From NCBI RefSeq assembly GCF_010993955.1, contig NZ_WIXL01000013.1, positions 23,335 to 87,334 of the forward strand: a DNA stretch of 64,000 nucleotides, written 5' to 3'. The stretch comes from Oceanobacillus halotolerans (lineage in GTDB: Bacteria; Bacillota; Bacilli; Bacillales; Amphibacillaceae). Of the stretch, positions 52,152 through 61,590 are shown in pieces. The stretch's first letter is position 1, and the number at the start of each line of letters is the position of its first letter. The position numbers and the translations under genes were made by a program. Below the pieces are notes generated by a model that was not told the DNA's origin, did not search any database, and worked only from the letters and a program-made list of their open reading frames with translations.

Positions 52152-52778
52152 GTGACTTCCATTACATTAGCACTAGCAAAAGGACGTACAGCTAACAGTA
52201 CAATTGAATTACTGGAGCAATCTGGTATCACGTTTAGTGCATTTCATGATAAGTCTAGAAAACTAGTCTTTTATAGTGATGATGAGTCTATTAAGCTAAT
52301 CTTTGTAAAGGCATTAGATGTCCCAACTTACGTGGAAAAAGGTGCTGCAGATATTGGGATTGTCGGAAAAGATAATATTCTCGAGGCAGAAGCGGATGTA
52401 TATGAAATGCTTGATTTAAAGCAAGGGAAATGCCAGATGGTCGTAGCTGGCAAAAAAGGAGAAACAATCGACCTTGCTAAGAAACTAACTATTGCATCCA
52501 AGTTTCCAACCATCGCTAGAAATTACTTTCAAAAAAAGGGCCAATCGGTGGATACCATTAAACTAAATGGATCTGTTGAGCTAGCGCCACTGATTGGCTT
52601 ATCCGATGTGATTGTAGACATTGTTGAAACAGGCAATACATTGAAAGAAAACGGACTAACCATTTTAGAGGAAATAGAAGACATCAGTACAAGATTAATC
52701 GTTAATAAGGCAAGTTTCACGACGAAATCTGACCAAATTCATCAAGTGATGAATACATTAAAGTCTGCCTTGGAGTGA
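52152..52778 (+). CDS. hisG: ATP phosphoribosyltransferase catalytic subunit HisG (short form)
   Basis: A 208-residue short HisG, lacking the C-terminal regulatory domain and so dependent on HisZ. Motifs are LALAKGR near the start, ADIGIVGKDNI and the PRPP loop DVIVDIVETGNTLKENGL. It joins ATP and PRPP, the first step of histidine synthesis. The GTG start follows the hisZ stop directly; GAGGAGG lies within the hisZ end. Confidence 0.95.
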   Translation: MTSITLALAKGRTANSTIELLEQSGITFSAFHDKSRKLVFYSDDESIKLIFVKALDVPTYVEKGAADIGIVGKDNILEAEADVYEMLDLKQGKCQMVVAGKKGETIDLAKKLTIASKFPTIARNYFQKKGQSVDTIKLNGSVELAPLIGLSDVIVDIVETGNTLKENGLTILEEIEDISTRLIVNKASFTTKSDQIHQVMNTLKSALE

Positions 52779-52784
52779 TGAAAA

Positions 52785-54074
52785 ATGAAAATAATCACAG
52801 GGAAACAATTTACACAAGAAAAACGCAAATTAACTGCTGCTTCTCTAGAACAGAAGGATGTTGATCAAGCTGTCCTTCAGATCATCTCACAAGTGAGAGA
52901 AGAAGGAGATCAAGCATTATTCCAACTCACGGAGAAATTTGATCAAGTGAAATTAAATGCACTAAAGGTTACCGATGAAGAATTTTACGATGCAAAGAAA
53001 AAAGTTAGCACTGATTTCCTACAAGCATTAACAAAAGCAAAAGAGAACATTACCAATTATCACAAAGCACAAAAAGAAAAGTCATGGTTCACCTCTGAGG
53101 CAGCTGGTATTACACTTGGCCAAAAAATAACACCGCTGGACCATGTTGGGATTTATGTACCAGGTGGAAAAGCAGCTTATCCCTCCACTGTTTTAATGAA
53201 TGTTTTACCAGCTAAGATTGCAGGTGTTGAACAAGTTGCAATGACAACACCTCCTCAGCCAGATGGAACAATTAATCCACATGTATTAGTTGCTGCAGCT
53301 GAAGCTGGTGTTGATGTCGTATACAAACTAGGAGGTGCTCAAGCCATCGCAGCACTTACCTATGGAACAGAAACCATTAGCCCAGTTGCTAAAATAACTG
53401 GCCCTGGAAATATCTTTGTCGCTCGTGCTAAAAAGTGGGTTTATGGGGATATCGACATTGATATGATAGCAGGTCCAAGTGAGATATGTGTTGTAGCTGA
53501 TGGTAGTGCACCACCTGCTTATGTTGCTGCTGACTTACTCTCACAAGCAGAACATGATGAACTTGCAAAACCAATATGTATTACAACAAGTGAGGAACTG
53601 GCAGAATCCATTCAAAAGGAAATAGCCGAACAAACTATTACTCTTGAAAGAAAGGCAATCATTGAAAAGTCTGTTCAGAATCATGGTGTTATTATTGTGG
53701 TGAACAACCTATTAGAAGCATTTGATATCGTAAATGAGGTTGCACCTGAACATTTACAGTTAATGATCGAAAACCCATTTGAACATATTAGCTATGTTAG
53801 ACATGCAGGTGCTATTTTTCTAGGAAACTATTCACCAGAACCATTAGGTGACTATTTTGCTGGTCCAAACCATACTCTACCAACTAGTGGAACCGCACAA
53901 TTTTCATCACCATTAGGTGTTTATGATTTCATGAAAAAGTCTAGTATTATTCAATATTCTAAGGCTGCATTATTGGATGCTGCAGAGGCAATTCAGACAT
54001 TAGCAAACACAGAAGGATTAACGGCACACGCCAATTCCATTCAAGTGCGGAAGGAAGATGATAAAAATGCGTAA
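52785..54074 (+). CDS. hisD: Histidinol dehydrogenase HisD
   Basis: A 429-residue enzyme. Signature segments are VGIYVPGGKAAYPSTV, KITGPGNIFVARAK, DMIAGPSEI, the zinc-ligand region SQAEHDE, the catalytic APEHLQL and the C-terminal zinc-site GPNHTLPT. It oxidises L-histidinol to histidine with two NAD+. It begins 6 bases after hisG and overlaps hisB by 8 bases. Length and motifs are normal. Confidence 0.96.
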   Translation: MKIITGKQFTQEKRKLTAASLEQKDVDQAVLQIISQVREEGDQALFQLTEKFDQVKLNALKVTDEEFYDAKKKVSTDFLQALTKAKENITNYHKAQKEKSWFTSEAAGITLGQKITPLDHVGIYVPGGKAAYPSTVLMNVLPAKIAGVEQVAMTTPPQPDGTINPHVLVAAAEAGVDVVYKLGGAQAIAALTYGTETISPVAKITGPGNIFVARAKKWVYGDIDIDMIAGPSEICVVADGSAPPAYVAADLLSQAEHDELAKPICITTSEELAESIQKEIAEQTITLERKAIIEKSVQNHGVIIVVNNLLEAFDIVNEVAPEHLQLMIENPFEHISYVRHAGAIFLGNYSPEPLGDYFAGPNHTLPTSGTAQFSSPLGVYDFMKKSSIIQYSKAALLDAAEAIQTLANTEGLTAHANSIQVRKEDDKNA

Positions 54075-54651
54075 ATCATCTATTAGTAGAAAAACGAATG
54101 AAACAGATATTGCACTAGACTTTGCAATTGATGGCACAGGTCAACTATCCATCCAAACAGGTGTCGGTTTTTTGGATCATATGTTAACCCTTATGACGAA
54201 ACACGGATTATTTGATTTAAGCCTTACGTGTAATGGCGATTTGGAAGTGGATCAACACCATACAGTTGAAGATATTGGAATAACTTTAGGACAAGCATTT
54301 AGAGATGCACTTGGTGAGAAAAAAGGAATTACACGATACGCTACTATCACAACGCCAATGGATGAAGCGTTAGCTACCCTTTCATTAGACATTAGTGGAA
54401 GAAGTTATCTCGTTTATCATGTCGATGGACTAAAGGATAAGGTTGGAGATTTTGATACTGAATTGGTAGAAGAATTTTTCCTTGCATTTGCTAAAAATGC
54501 AAATGTCACCTTGCACATAAACCTACAATATGGATCTAATACCCATCATATCATTGAAGCAATTTTTAAAGGGTTCGGCCGTGTGTTAGATGAAGCAAGC
54601 CGAAAAAACCCACGTATTGATGGTGTCCCATCTACAAAAGGAACACTTTAA
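54067..54651 (+). CDS. hisB: Imidazoleglycerol-phosphate dehydratase HisB
   Basis: A 194-residue monofunctional HisB. Metal-binding motifs are GVGFLDHML, DQHHTVEDIG, DISGRSY and NTHHIIEAIFK. It dehydrates IGP to imidazole-acetol phosphate. The ATG at 54067 is preferred over 54058 because GGAAGGAAG is 8-9 bases upstream, and it gives the usual length. Last gene of the first his block; a repeat block separates it from hisH. Confidence 0.95.
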   Translation: MRKSSISRKTNETDIALDFAIDGTGQLSIQTGVGFLDHMLTLMTKHGLFDLSLTCNGDLEVDQHHTVEDIGITLGQAFRDALGEKKGITRYATITTPMDEALATLSLDISGRSYLVYHVDGLKDKVGDFDTELVEEFFLAFAKNANVTLHINLQYGSNTHHIIEAIFKGFGRVLDEASRKNPRIDGVPSTKGTL

Positions 54652-54659
54652 ATTAAAAG

Positions 54660-55380
54660 CTTGTTCTCAATTGTTGCTTTTATAAGTATGCTTGCTTAAT
54701 GAACAGCAGATAAATTATGCGTTGTAAATGTTTAGAATGGCTTCCTCCCATTCTTTATAAGGTGAGTGCTAAACCAACGCTGTGGAAAACACTCGCTTTT
54801 ACCATGGGTACAAGTGCGACATCTGTTCAAACTCTCTCTGTTCGTTTTCACAGTGTCTTCTTTGCCACGGGGAACGCTTCAGCCTCGACGCGAGCAAAAA
54901 GCACTCGCTGCGGGGTCTTCAGACTGTTCCTTTTCCCGTAGGAGTCTCACATTTTCCACAGCTTCGAATAGTTTTCTGTTAGTGTGAGACAGAAATCCAC
55001 GAATTGTAAGGAGTTATAATTACCTAATTATTAATTAGAAAACCTTCACCAGTGGAGACAGAATAGGTACTTTTCGAGAATATAGACCAGTTTTCTTTTT
55101 ACGATGTAATACTGCTAAAATTCTCCCTTTTCCTATGGAAAACAACTGTGTTCAAAAGCCCAATCAACTTTCCTATTAGCAGCATAAATAATGTGAATTG
55201 GAATAGCACAAATCAGCGGAGGAAATACACAGAGACTCCTGCGGAAAAACGAGCCTAAGAGACCCCACAGTGTGGGTTTCACGAGGAGGCTCGTGGGGAG
55301 TCCGCGGAAAGCGAAGTGTATTTTCGTAGCGGTAATTATAACTGATACTTTTAATAGCAACAAATTATACGAAAAGTGTC
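54660..55380. repeat. Composite family D repeat block inside the his operon
   Basis: The left part (about 54660-54990) contains CGCTGTGGAAAACACTCGC and CCCGTAGGAGTCTCACATTT, the latter matching 1-48. The right part (about 55185-55350) is the GGAAATACACAGAGACTCC to GCGAAGTGTATTTTCGTAGC element, with an internal GAGCCTAAG...GAGGCTCG hairpin. About 200 bases between them are unassigned. No gene or clear terminator lies in 54652-55412. Confidence 0.7.
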
Positions 55381-55412
55381 AAATAAATCTATCATCAAAA
55401 GGAGAAGAAGCA

Positions 55413-56018
55413 ATGATCGCAATAATAGACTATGGTGCTGGAAATATCAAAAGCTTACAATTTGCTTTAACAAAGCTCAATCTTGATTCTTGCTTAACGA
55501 CAGATAAAGAAACCATTCAAAGTAGTAGAGCTATCATCGTTCCTGGTGTTGGTGCCTTTAAAGATGCCATGGACGCCATCACAGAATTAGATTTAGCGGA
55601 TACATTACAACAAGCAGCAGCTGCTGGGAAACCTATTCTCGGTATTTGCCTAGGGATGCAGTTATTTTATGAGAAAAGTTATGAAAATGGAAATTGGAAT
55701 GGTCTAGGATTATTAAAAGGGGAAGTAAAGCGTATTAACGATTCTGTAAAAGTACCACATATGGGATGGAATACATTATCCAAACTAAAGCAAGATCAAC
55801 TTTTCACAAACATAGATGATGAATCTTACGTGTATTTTGTTCATTCCTATCAAGTAGCAACATTTGAAGAGGATACATTACTTGGCAGTACACAATATGG
55901 TGGACTTGTTCCTGCGATTGTCAAAAAAGATAACATTATAGGTATGCAATTCCACCCAGAAAAAAGCGGAGAGACAGGTTTACAGCTTTTAAAAAACTTC
56001 GGGGAGATGATTTCATGA
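55413..56018 (+). CDS. hisH: Imidazole glycerol phosphate synthase, glutaminase subunit HisH
   Basis: A 201-residue class I glutamine amidotransferase with Cys79 in GICLGMQ, the oxyanion strand PGVGAF, and His/Glu in QFHPEKS. It supplies ammonia to HisF. The ATG at 55413 has AAGGAGAAG 7 bases upstream; the frame is open to 55272, but that part is repeat sequence. First gene after the 760-base insertion in the operon; it overlaps hisA by 4 bases (ATGA). Confidence 0.95.
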   Translation: MIAIIDYGAGNIKSLQFALTKLNLDSCLTTDKETIQSSRAIIVPGVGAFKDAMDAITELDLADTLQQAAAAGKPILGICLGMQLFYEKSYENGNWNGLGLLKGEVKRINDSVKVPHMGWNTLSKLKQDQLFTNIDDESYVYFVHSYQVATFEEDTLLGSTQYGGLVPAIVKKDNIIGMQFHPEKSGETGLQLLKNFGEMIS

Positions 56019-56737
56019 TTTTATTTCCAGCGATTGATATCCGAAATGGCAAATGTGTTCGACTAGTTCAAGGTGATTATAACCAAGAAAAAGTATATGG
56101 GGACAACCCTGAAGAAATCGCACAACAATGGGCAAATAAAGGAGCTGAGTACCTTCATATCGTTGATTTAGATGGTGCTAAAACTGGTGAGTCTGTCAAT
56201 CAACCAACCATCAAAGCTATCGCACAAAATACCTCTATTCCTATTCAAGTTGGTGGTGGGATTCGTTCCTTAAACATTATTAAAGATTATCTTGCTGCTG
56301 GGGTAAGCCGTGTCATTATTGGAACAGCTGCAATACGAGATAAAACCTTTTTACAAGAAGCCGTCAGCCAATTTGGTGATCAGGTCGCAGTCTCGATTGA
56401 TGCACGTAATGGCTATGTCGCTACAGATGGATGGCTCCATACTAGTTCGGTTAAGGCAACAGACCTAATCAAAGAGCTAGAAGAAATAGGTGTCAAAACA
56501 ATTGTTTATACAGATATCTTTAAAGATGGCATGTTAAAAGGACCTAATTTTACAGAATTGCAAACGATTAATGAAGCAACAACCATTCAAGTAATAGCTT
56601 CTGGTGGTGTAACAACCGAAGACGATGTGAAGAAACTACAATCGTTAAACCTTTATGGTGCTATTATTGGAAAAGCTCTTTATGATGGTACATTATCGCT
56701 TGAGGCGTTATTGGATGGTGATACAAATGTTGGCTAA
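56015..56737 (+). CDS. hisA: ProFAR isomerase HisA
   Basis: A 240-residue TIM barrel of two half-barrels. The catalytic Asp8 is in PAIDIRNG, the phosphate-binding loops are QVGGGIR and ASGGV, and the second catalytic acid is in YTDIFKDGM. It opens the N'-5'-phosphoribosylformimino-AICAR ribotide ring. It overlaps hisH by 4 bases and hisF by 11 bases, showing tight coupling. Confidence 0.95.
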   Translation: MILFPAIDIRNGKCVRLVQGDYNQEKVYGDNPEEIAQQWANKGAEYLHIVDLDGAKTGESVNQPTIKAIAQNTSIPIQVGGGIRSLNIIKDYLAAGVSRVIIGTAAIRDKTFLQEAVSQFGDQVAVSIDARNGYVATDGWLHTSSVKATDLIKELEEIGVKTIVYTDIFKDGMLKGPNFTELQTINEATTIQVIASGGVTTEDDVKKLQSLNLYGAIIGKALYDGTLSLEALLDGDTNVG

Positions 56738-57488
56738 ACGAATTATTCCTTGTTTAGATGTGGATCAAGGGCGTGTTGTAAAGGGGAAAAAATTTCAAAA
56801 CATACAAGATGTCGCAGATCCAGTTGAACTTGCTAAGAAGTATAATAAAGCTGGTGCTGATGAGTTGGTCTTTTATGACATAACAGCCTCTAATGAAGGT
56901 CGTGATATTTTTCTAGATATTGTAGAAAATGTTGCTGCAGAAATTGCAATTCCATTTACAGTAGGTGGTGGTATTCGAACAGTTGAGGATATTCATCGCG
57001 TATTACGTGCAGGCGCTGATAAGGTATCGATTAACAGTGCTGCCGTTAAAAATCCACAATTGATTCAGGATTCTGCAAGAAAATTTGGTAGCCAATGTAT
57101 TGTCTTATCAATTGATGCAAAAAAATCAGAGAACGGCACTTGGGACGTTTATATTAATGGCGGGAGAAAGAATACAGGAATTGATGCCATTGAATGGGCA
57201 AAGCGTGGAGAATCATTAGGCGCAGGAGAAATTGTCGTTAATGCAATTGATACAGATGGAGAAAAAAGTGGTTATAATGTAGAATTAACCAAATCAATAG
57301 CAGATGCCGTTAATATACCTATTGTCGCTAGCGGTGGTGCCGGGATAAACGAACACTTCTCCACTATTTTACAAGATGGAAATGCTGATGCCGCATTAGC
57401 TGCATCTGTATTCCATTATAGTGAAATTGAAATCCCTAGCTTAAAAAACTACTTAAACGAAAATGAAATAACTGTCAGGAGGAACTAA
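56727..57488 (+). CDS. hisF: Imidazole glycerol phosphate synthase, cyclase subunit HisF
   Basis: A 253-residue TIM barrel with catalytic Asp11 in [15 protein letters not shown], the phosphate loop TVGGGIRT and the second Asp in [13 protein letters not shown]. With HisH it makes IGP and AICAR. The start at 56727 matches the family N-terminus; it lies within the end of hisA, and GGATGGTG acts as a modest ribosome site. It is followed by hisI after 2 bases. Confidence 0.96.
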   Translation: MLAKRIIPCLDVDQGRVVKGKKFQNIQDVADPVELAKKYNKAGADELVFYDITASNEGRDIFLDIVENVAAEIAIPFTVGGGIRTVEDIHRVLRAGADKVSINSAAVKNPQLIQDSARKFGSQCIVLSIDAKKSENGTWDVYINGGRKNTGIDAIEWAKRGESLGAGEIVVNAIDTDGEKSGYNVELTKSIADAVNIPIVASGGAGINEHFSTILQDGNADAALAASVFHYSEIEIPSLKNYLNENEITVRRN

Positions 57489-57490
57489 TA

Positions 57491-58132
57491 ATGACAATGG
57501 AACTTGATCAACTTACATTTGATGAAAACGGATTAATTCCAGCTATTGTACAAGATGCAAACACTGGAGATGTATTAACACTTGCCTACATGAATCAGGA
57601 TGCCTTGCAAAAGACAATCGATACAAATGAAACGTGGTTTTTTAGTCGAAAACGGCAAACACTTTGGAATAAAGGAGAAACATCTGGGAATAAACAACAA
57701 GTACACAAAATTTCTTATGATTGTGATCGTGATACCTTACTTGTTGAGGTAACACCAAAAGGACCTGCCTGTCATACAGGAGAAGAAACATGTTTTTACC
57801 AAACACTTTATCACCAAGAAGATACGACTCGTCAAGTTATCAATGATTTAGTAACCAATATTAAAGATCGGAGAAATAACCCTGTAGAAGGCTCCTACAC
57901 TACCTATCTTTTCAATGAAGGAATAGATAAAATTCTAAAAAAAGTAGGAGAAGAAACAAGTGAAGTCATAATCGGTGCTAAAAATGATGATAAAGAAGAA
58001 ATGGTTTGGGAAATTGCCGATTTAACGTATCACACCCTTGTATTGATGGAATTAGCAGGTGTTAACGTAGAAGATATTAAGAAGGAATTATATAAAAGAC
58101 ACCTTCAAAAAGTGGGGAATTCAGGTGAGTAA
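57491..58132 (+). CDS. hisI: Bifunctional HisIE
   Basis: A 213-residue fusion. The N-terminal PR-AMP cyclohydrolase domain (about 1-110) has [18 protein letters not shown], the zinc-site CDRDTLL and [12 protein letters not shown]. The C-terminal PR-ATP pyrophosphatase domain (about 118-205) has [17 protein letters not shown] and EIADLTYH. It does steps 2 and 3 of the pathway. AGGAGG is 7 bases before the ATG. It overlaps hisC by 8 bases. Confidence 0.95.
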   Translation: MTMELDQLTFDENGLIPAIVQDANTGDVLTLAYMNQDALQKTIDTNETWFFSRKRQTLWNKGETSGNKQQVHKISYDCDRDTLLVEVTPKGPACHTGEETCFYQTLYHQEDTTRQVINDLVTNIKDRRNNPVEGSYTTYLFNEGIDKILKKVGEETSEVIIGAKNDDKEEMVWEIADLTYHTLVLMELAGVNVEDIKKELYKRHLQKVGNSGE

Positions 58133-59195
58133 TTTTTGGAGTGACATGGCAAAGCGTACGGCACCTTACGTTCCAGGAGAGCAAATCCACGAGCCTGACA
58201 TTTTAAAATTAAATACAAACGAAAACCCTTATCCACCATCACCAAATGTCATCGATGCCATTCAACAGGAAGTGGGGAGAAGTTTACGTTTGTATCCCTC
58301 TCCTACTGTTGATTCATTACGTCACGCAATTGCAAATACCTATGAGTTATCAAAAGAAAATGTATTTGTTGGAAATGGTTCTGATGAAGTATTAGCTTTT
58401 TCTTTTATGGCATTTTTTGAAGAACATAAGGTGATTCGCTTTCCAGCAATAACCTATAGCTTTTATCCAGTTTATGCAAAACTATTTAATATCCCATATG
58501 AAGAAGTATCACTGCAGGAAGATTTTTCAATGAATCCTGAAGCATTTTTCCAATCAAAAGGTGGTGTCATTTTTCCAAATCCAAATGCACCTACAAGTCT
58601 TTACGTATCACTTGATGACATTGCAGAAATCGTTCAACAAAACGAGGACCAAGTAGTCATTATTGATGAAGCTTATATAGACTTTGCCTCTGAGTCAGCT
58701 GTTTCACTTGTTAACAAATATGATAATGTATTAATCGTACAGACTATGTCAAAGTCACGATCTCTTGCAGGGTTACGTGTTGGATTTGCACTAGGACATC
58801 CAGACTTAATTGAAGCATTAATTCGTATAAAAGATTCCATTAACTCATACACGATGGATCGGTTAGCAATAGCTGGCGCAACAGCAGCTATCAAGGACAC
58901 AACTTATTTTCAAGAAACGACTAGGAAAATTATTGAAACACGGCAATGGGTTATGAAAGAAATGAAAAAACGCGGGTTTCATACACTTGCATCACAGGCA
59001 AATTTTATTTTTGCATCCCACCCAACCGAAAAGGCACAAGACATTTATGAGAAGCTTAAACAAGAAGGCGTATTAGTCAGACACTTTCAGAAACAGGGCA
59101 TTCAAAACTATCTTCGGATAACAATCGGTAAAGATGATGATATGAAAAAATTCTTTACCAAATTAGATAACATAATAAATGCATCACACCATTAA
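58125..59195 (+). CDS. hisC: Histidinol-phosphate aminotransferase HisC
   Basis: A 356-residue fold-type I PLP enzyme. Schiff-base Lys210 is in [13 protein letters not shown]; other family segments are [29 protein letters not shown] and [11 protein letters not shown]. It transaminates imidazole-acetol phosphate. The GTG start overlaps hisI, with GGGGAA just upstream. In B. subtilis hisC lies in the trp region; here it closes the his operon. Confidence 0.93.
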   Translation: MSNFWSDMAKRTAPYVPGEQIHEPDILKLNTNENPYPPSPNVIDAIQQEVGRSLRLYPSPTVDSLRHAIANTYELSKENVFVGNGSDEVLAFSFMAFFEEHKVIRFPAITYSFYPVYAKLFNIPYEEVSLQEDFSMNPEAFFQSKGGVIFPNPNAPTSLYVSLDDIAEIVQQNEDQVVIIDEAYIDFASESAVSLVNKYDNVLIVQTMSKSRSLAGLRVGFALGHPDLIEALIRIKDSINSYTMDRLAIAGATAAIKDTTYFQETTRKIIETRQWVMKEMKKRGFHTLASQANFIFASHPTEKAQDIYEKLKQEGVLVRHFQKQGIQNYLRITIGKDDDMKKFFTKLDNIINASHH

Positions 59196-59212
59196 TTGGC
59201 GTGATGCATTTA
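59178..59212 (+). terminator. Terminator-like hairpin after hisC
   Basis: Stem AAATGCATCACACC/GGCGTGATGCATTT with a T-rich but interrupted tail. It overlaps the last hisC codons. Confidence 0.65.
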
Positions 59213-59328
59213 TTAATGATTATTCTTCAATCTCTGCTTAAGCTATGGATTGATCCATTTTCCACCGTCAACTCAAATGATAGCTGGTCTAATCAAGCAC
59301 TCCATTATTATGCCAAACTTCATCTAAG

Positions 59329-59520
59329 TAAGAAAGCATAAAAATTGGCCGCATTACTACCATTTTATAAAAAAGGCCACATCCAGCTTCGACGCACAGG
59401 ACGTGCTAATACTAGGCGTTGAGATTGACGTGACGGTTTTAGCCAGTGAGACTCGACAGGACGTTCTATTGTCGATAGGTATAAGCAGTGGTGTTTTTAG
59501 CCTGTAAGGCCGCTTTTATT
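59329..59520 (+). repeat. Family B repeat, copy 5 (truncated)
   Basis: The left end AGTAAGAAAGCATAAAAATT is intact and the shared module appears at about 59390-59450 (ACAGGACGTGCTAATACTAG). The right half is missing and is replaced by the yclQ 3' region. Confidence 0.7.
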
Positions 59521-59527
59521 CCCTCTG

Positions 59528-60469
59528 TTAGTTAAGACTAGCCTCTATTTCCTTTATCATTTCTCCTACCGAAATTAGCCCCCCACCAGATAAGTACCAG
59601 TAATCAGGATTTAAGTACACAATATCATCATTTTGGTATGCTTTTGTATTTTCTACTAACTTATTTTCAACAAGCTGTTTTGCTGAATTCTCTCCACCAA
59701 CAACTGCACTACGGTCGACTACATACAATAAATCAGGGTCCTGTTCCATCACATATTCAAATGTTACATTCATCCCATGTGTAGAAGCTTCAATCCCTTC
59801 ATCAACTGCAGGAACACCAAACACATCATGTATCAAACCAAATCGGGAATTCGGACCATACGCACTAATTTTATCATCGTTTGCTAAAATAATCAGTGCA
59901 TTCTTACCGATTTCTTCTGCTTGTTCACTTAATGTCGTAATCGATTCGTCAATACCCTCTAATTCAGAACTGATTTCGTCCTCTTTATCAAATATCTTTC
60001 CAATTGTTTCCATATTTTCTTTAAAGGAATCCATATATCTCGTAGTATCTACTCCAAGGTGAATTGTTGGTGCTATTTCAGAAAGTTGCTCATAAAGCGT
60101 TGCCTGACGACCAGAAATAATAATTAAATCTGGGTTTAATTCTGCAATTGCTTCAAAATCTGGCTCTTTTAAACTTCCTGCATTGGCATAATCTTCTCCT
60201 TCATATTTTTCCAAATAATTTGGTGTACTCCCTTTAGGTATACTTGCTACATCTATTCCAAGCTTATCCATCGTGTCTAAAATACCAAAATCAAACACTA
60301 CCACCTTTTCTGGATTTTTAGGAACATCCGTTTCATCAAGTTCATGTTGCACGGTAATCGTTTCTGTATCGTTGTTTGATGAACTTGTTCCTTCCTCCTC
60401 CGATGAGCCACAGGCTGAAATTGTAAAAATAAAAGGAATCATTACGACCATTAGAAAAAATTTTTTCAT
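59528..60469 (-). CDS. yclQ: Siderophore-binding lipoprotein, YclQ-like
   Basis: A 313-residue lipoprotein with lipobox ISAC (Cys20) and a Ser/Asn/Glu-rich linker. Its Peripla_BP_2 (helical backbone) domain has KNPEKVVVFDFGILDTM, DLIIISGRQATLYEQL and DPDLLYVVDRS. The gene order permease-permease-ATPase-binding protein matches B. subtilis yclNOPQ, which imports petrobactin and its precursors; the actual ligand is inferred. Unlike the other three genes it is separated from yclP by 330 bases. Confidence 0.86.
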   Translation of the reverse strand: MKKFFLMVVMIPFIFTISACGSSEEEGTSSSNNDTETITVQHELDETDVPKNPEKVVVFDFGILDTMDKLGIDVASIPKGSTPNYLEKYEGEDYANAGSLKEPDFEAIAELNPDLIIISGRQATLYEQLSEIAPTIHLGVDTTRYMDSFKENMETIGKIFDKEDEISSELEGIDESITTLSEQAEEIGKNALIILANDDKISAYGPNSRFGLIHDVFGVPAVDEGIEASTHGMNVTFEYVMEQDPDLLYVVDRSAVVGGENSAKQLVENKLVENTKAYQNDDIVYLNPDYWYLSGGGLISVGEMIKEIEASLN

Positions 60470-60665
60470 ATTCTTTTCTCCTTTGTGTTTTATTTTTCTA
60501 CGATAAAGTAACTAGGGTAGTTACTAGTAATACTCCATTTCCCCAAAAAATAACATCATAGAGTTCAAATTCACGTTGAGCGCTCCAAACATGAAAGAAC
60601 ATGTTATTTATTTTTTTGCAATCATTTTAATTTACCAAATCACATTAATGAGGTAAACTTATTAA

Positions 60666-60753
60666 TAAGTATTATTCTTTTGTAATGGCTTAGGCCAATA
60701 TCCATTACAAGTTTTCTATCTGGCCATTATATGAATGGCCAGACTTTTTTATT
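60666..60753 (+). ncRNA. Candidate Fur-linked small RNA between yclP and yclQ
   Basis: Two successive hairpins on the plus strand, TGTAATGG/CCATTACA (60681-60709) and CTGGCCATT/AATGGCCAG (60719-60741), end in ACTTTTTTATTTTTT. No plus-strand gene lies upstream, so the T-run is unexplained by neighbouring genes. TTTACC (60631) and TAAACT (60654), 17 bp apart, could be a weak promoter; TTAATAAGTATTATT (60662-60676) resembles a Fur box. The predicted RNA is about 85 nt. Confidence 0.4.
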
Positions 60754-60795
60754 TTTTGGGGATTTTGAAGTACTACTGTAACTACTCAGTTGCTT

Positions 60796-61554
60796 TTAAT
60801 CGAAATAGACGCATATTCGTCTATTGTTAATTTCCTGAATATCGATATCCATATCATATATATCTTTTAATACACATTTATCAATCACATCACAAGTCCT
60901 ACCTTGTTTAACAATTTTTCCATCCTTCAATGCAACAATTTGATCGGAATAACAAGAAGCAAAATTTATATCATGGATGACTAACACAATTGTTTTATTA
61001 AGTTCATCAACAAGCCTACGCAAAGTCTTCATAATCTGAACAGAATGGCGCATGTCTAGGTTATTAAGTGGCTCGTCAAGTAAAATATATTCCGTATCTT
61101 GTGCGATCACCATCGCAATATGTGCCCGCTGCCGTTGGCCACCACTAAGCTCATCTAAATATTTATCTTCTATATCTCGAAGCTCCATATAATCAATCGC
61201 TTCATCGACCTTCTCCCAATCTTTATCTTTCAATTTACCTTGAGAATATGGAAAGCGTCCAAATGAAACTAATTCACGAATGGTTAATTTTAAATTAATG
61301 GCATTCGATTGCTTTAGAATGGAGATCTTCTTCGCAAGTTCATTATTTTTCGTTTTTAGAATATCTTGCCCATCAATCGTAATTTCTCCATCATCTTTCG
61401 CAATAAGACGGCTAATCATCGATATTAATGTACTTTTTCCTGCACCATTTGGACCGATAAAGGATGTAATTGTGCCTTTTTCTACCTTCACTGACACATC
61501 CTCTACAACCTTCTTCTTGTTATACATTTTAAAAACATTTTTAACATCTAGCAT
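60796..61554 (-). CDS. yclP: Iron-siderophore ABC transporter ATPase, YclP-like
   Basis: A 252-residue ATPase with Walker A GPNGAGKST, signature LSGGQRQR, Walker B YILLDEPLNNLD and an H-loop His in VIHDINFA. It is of the FepC/YclP group. The start at 61554 has AAAAGGAG 9 bases upstream, and the GTG at 61563 is part of that site. It follows yclO by 36 bases and powers import through YclNO. Confidence 0.9.
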   Translation of the reverse strand: MLDVKNVFKMYNKKKVVEDVSVKVEKGTITSFIGPNGAGKSTLISMISRLIAKDDGEITIDGQDILKTKNNELAKKISILKQSNAINLKLTIRELVSFGRFPYSQGKLKDKDWEKVDEAIDYMELRDIEDKYLDELSGGQRQRAHIAMVIAQDTEYILLDEPLNNLDMRHSVQIMKTLRRLVDELNKTIVLVIHDINFASCYSDQIVALKDGKIVKQGRTCDVIDKCVLKDIYDMDIDIQEINNRRICVYFD

Positions 61555-61590
61555 GATGAACACTCCTTTTCCAAAATAAACTTAAGGTTA

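Noticed and set aside
54717-54987. Three overlapping frames of 66-74 aa in the his gap
   Set aside because: They lie in repeat block D, in different frames, without ribosome sites.
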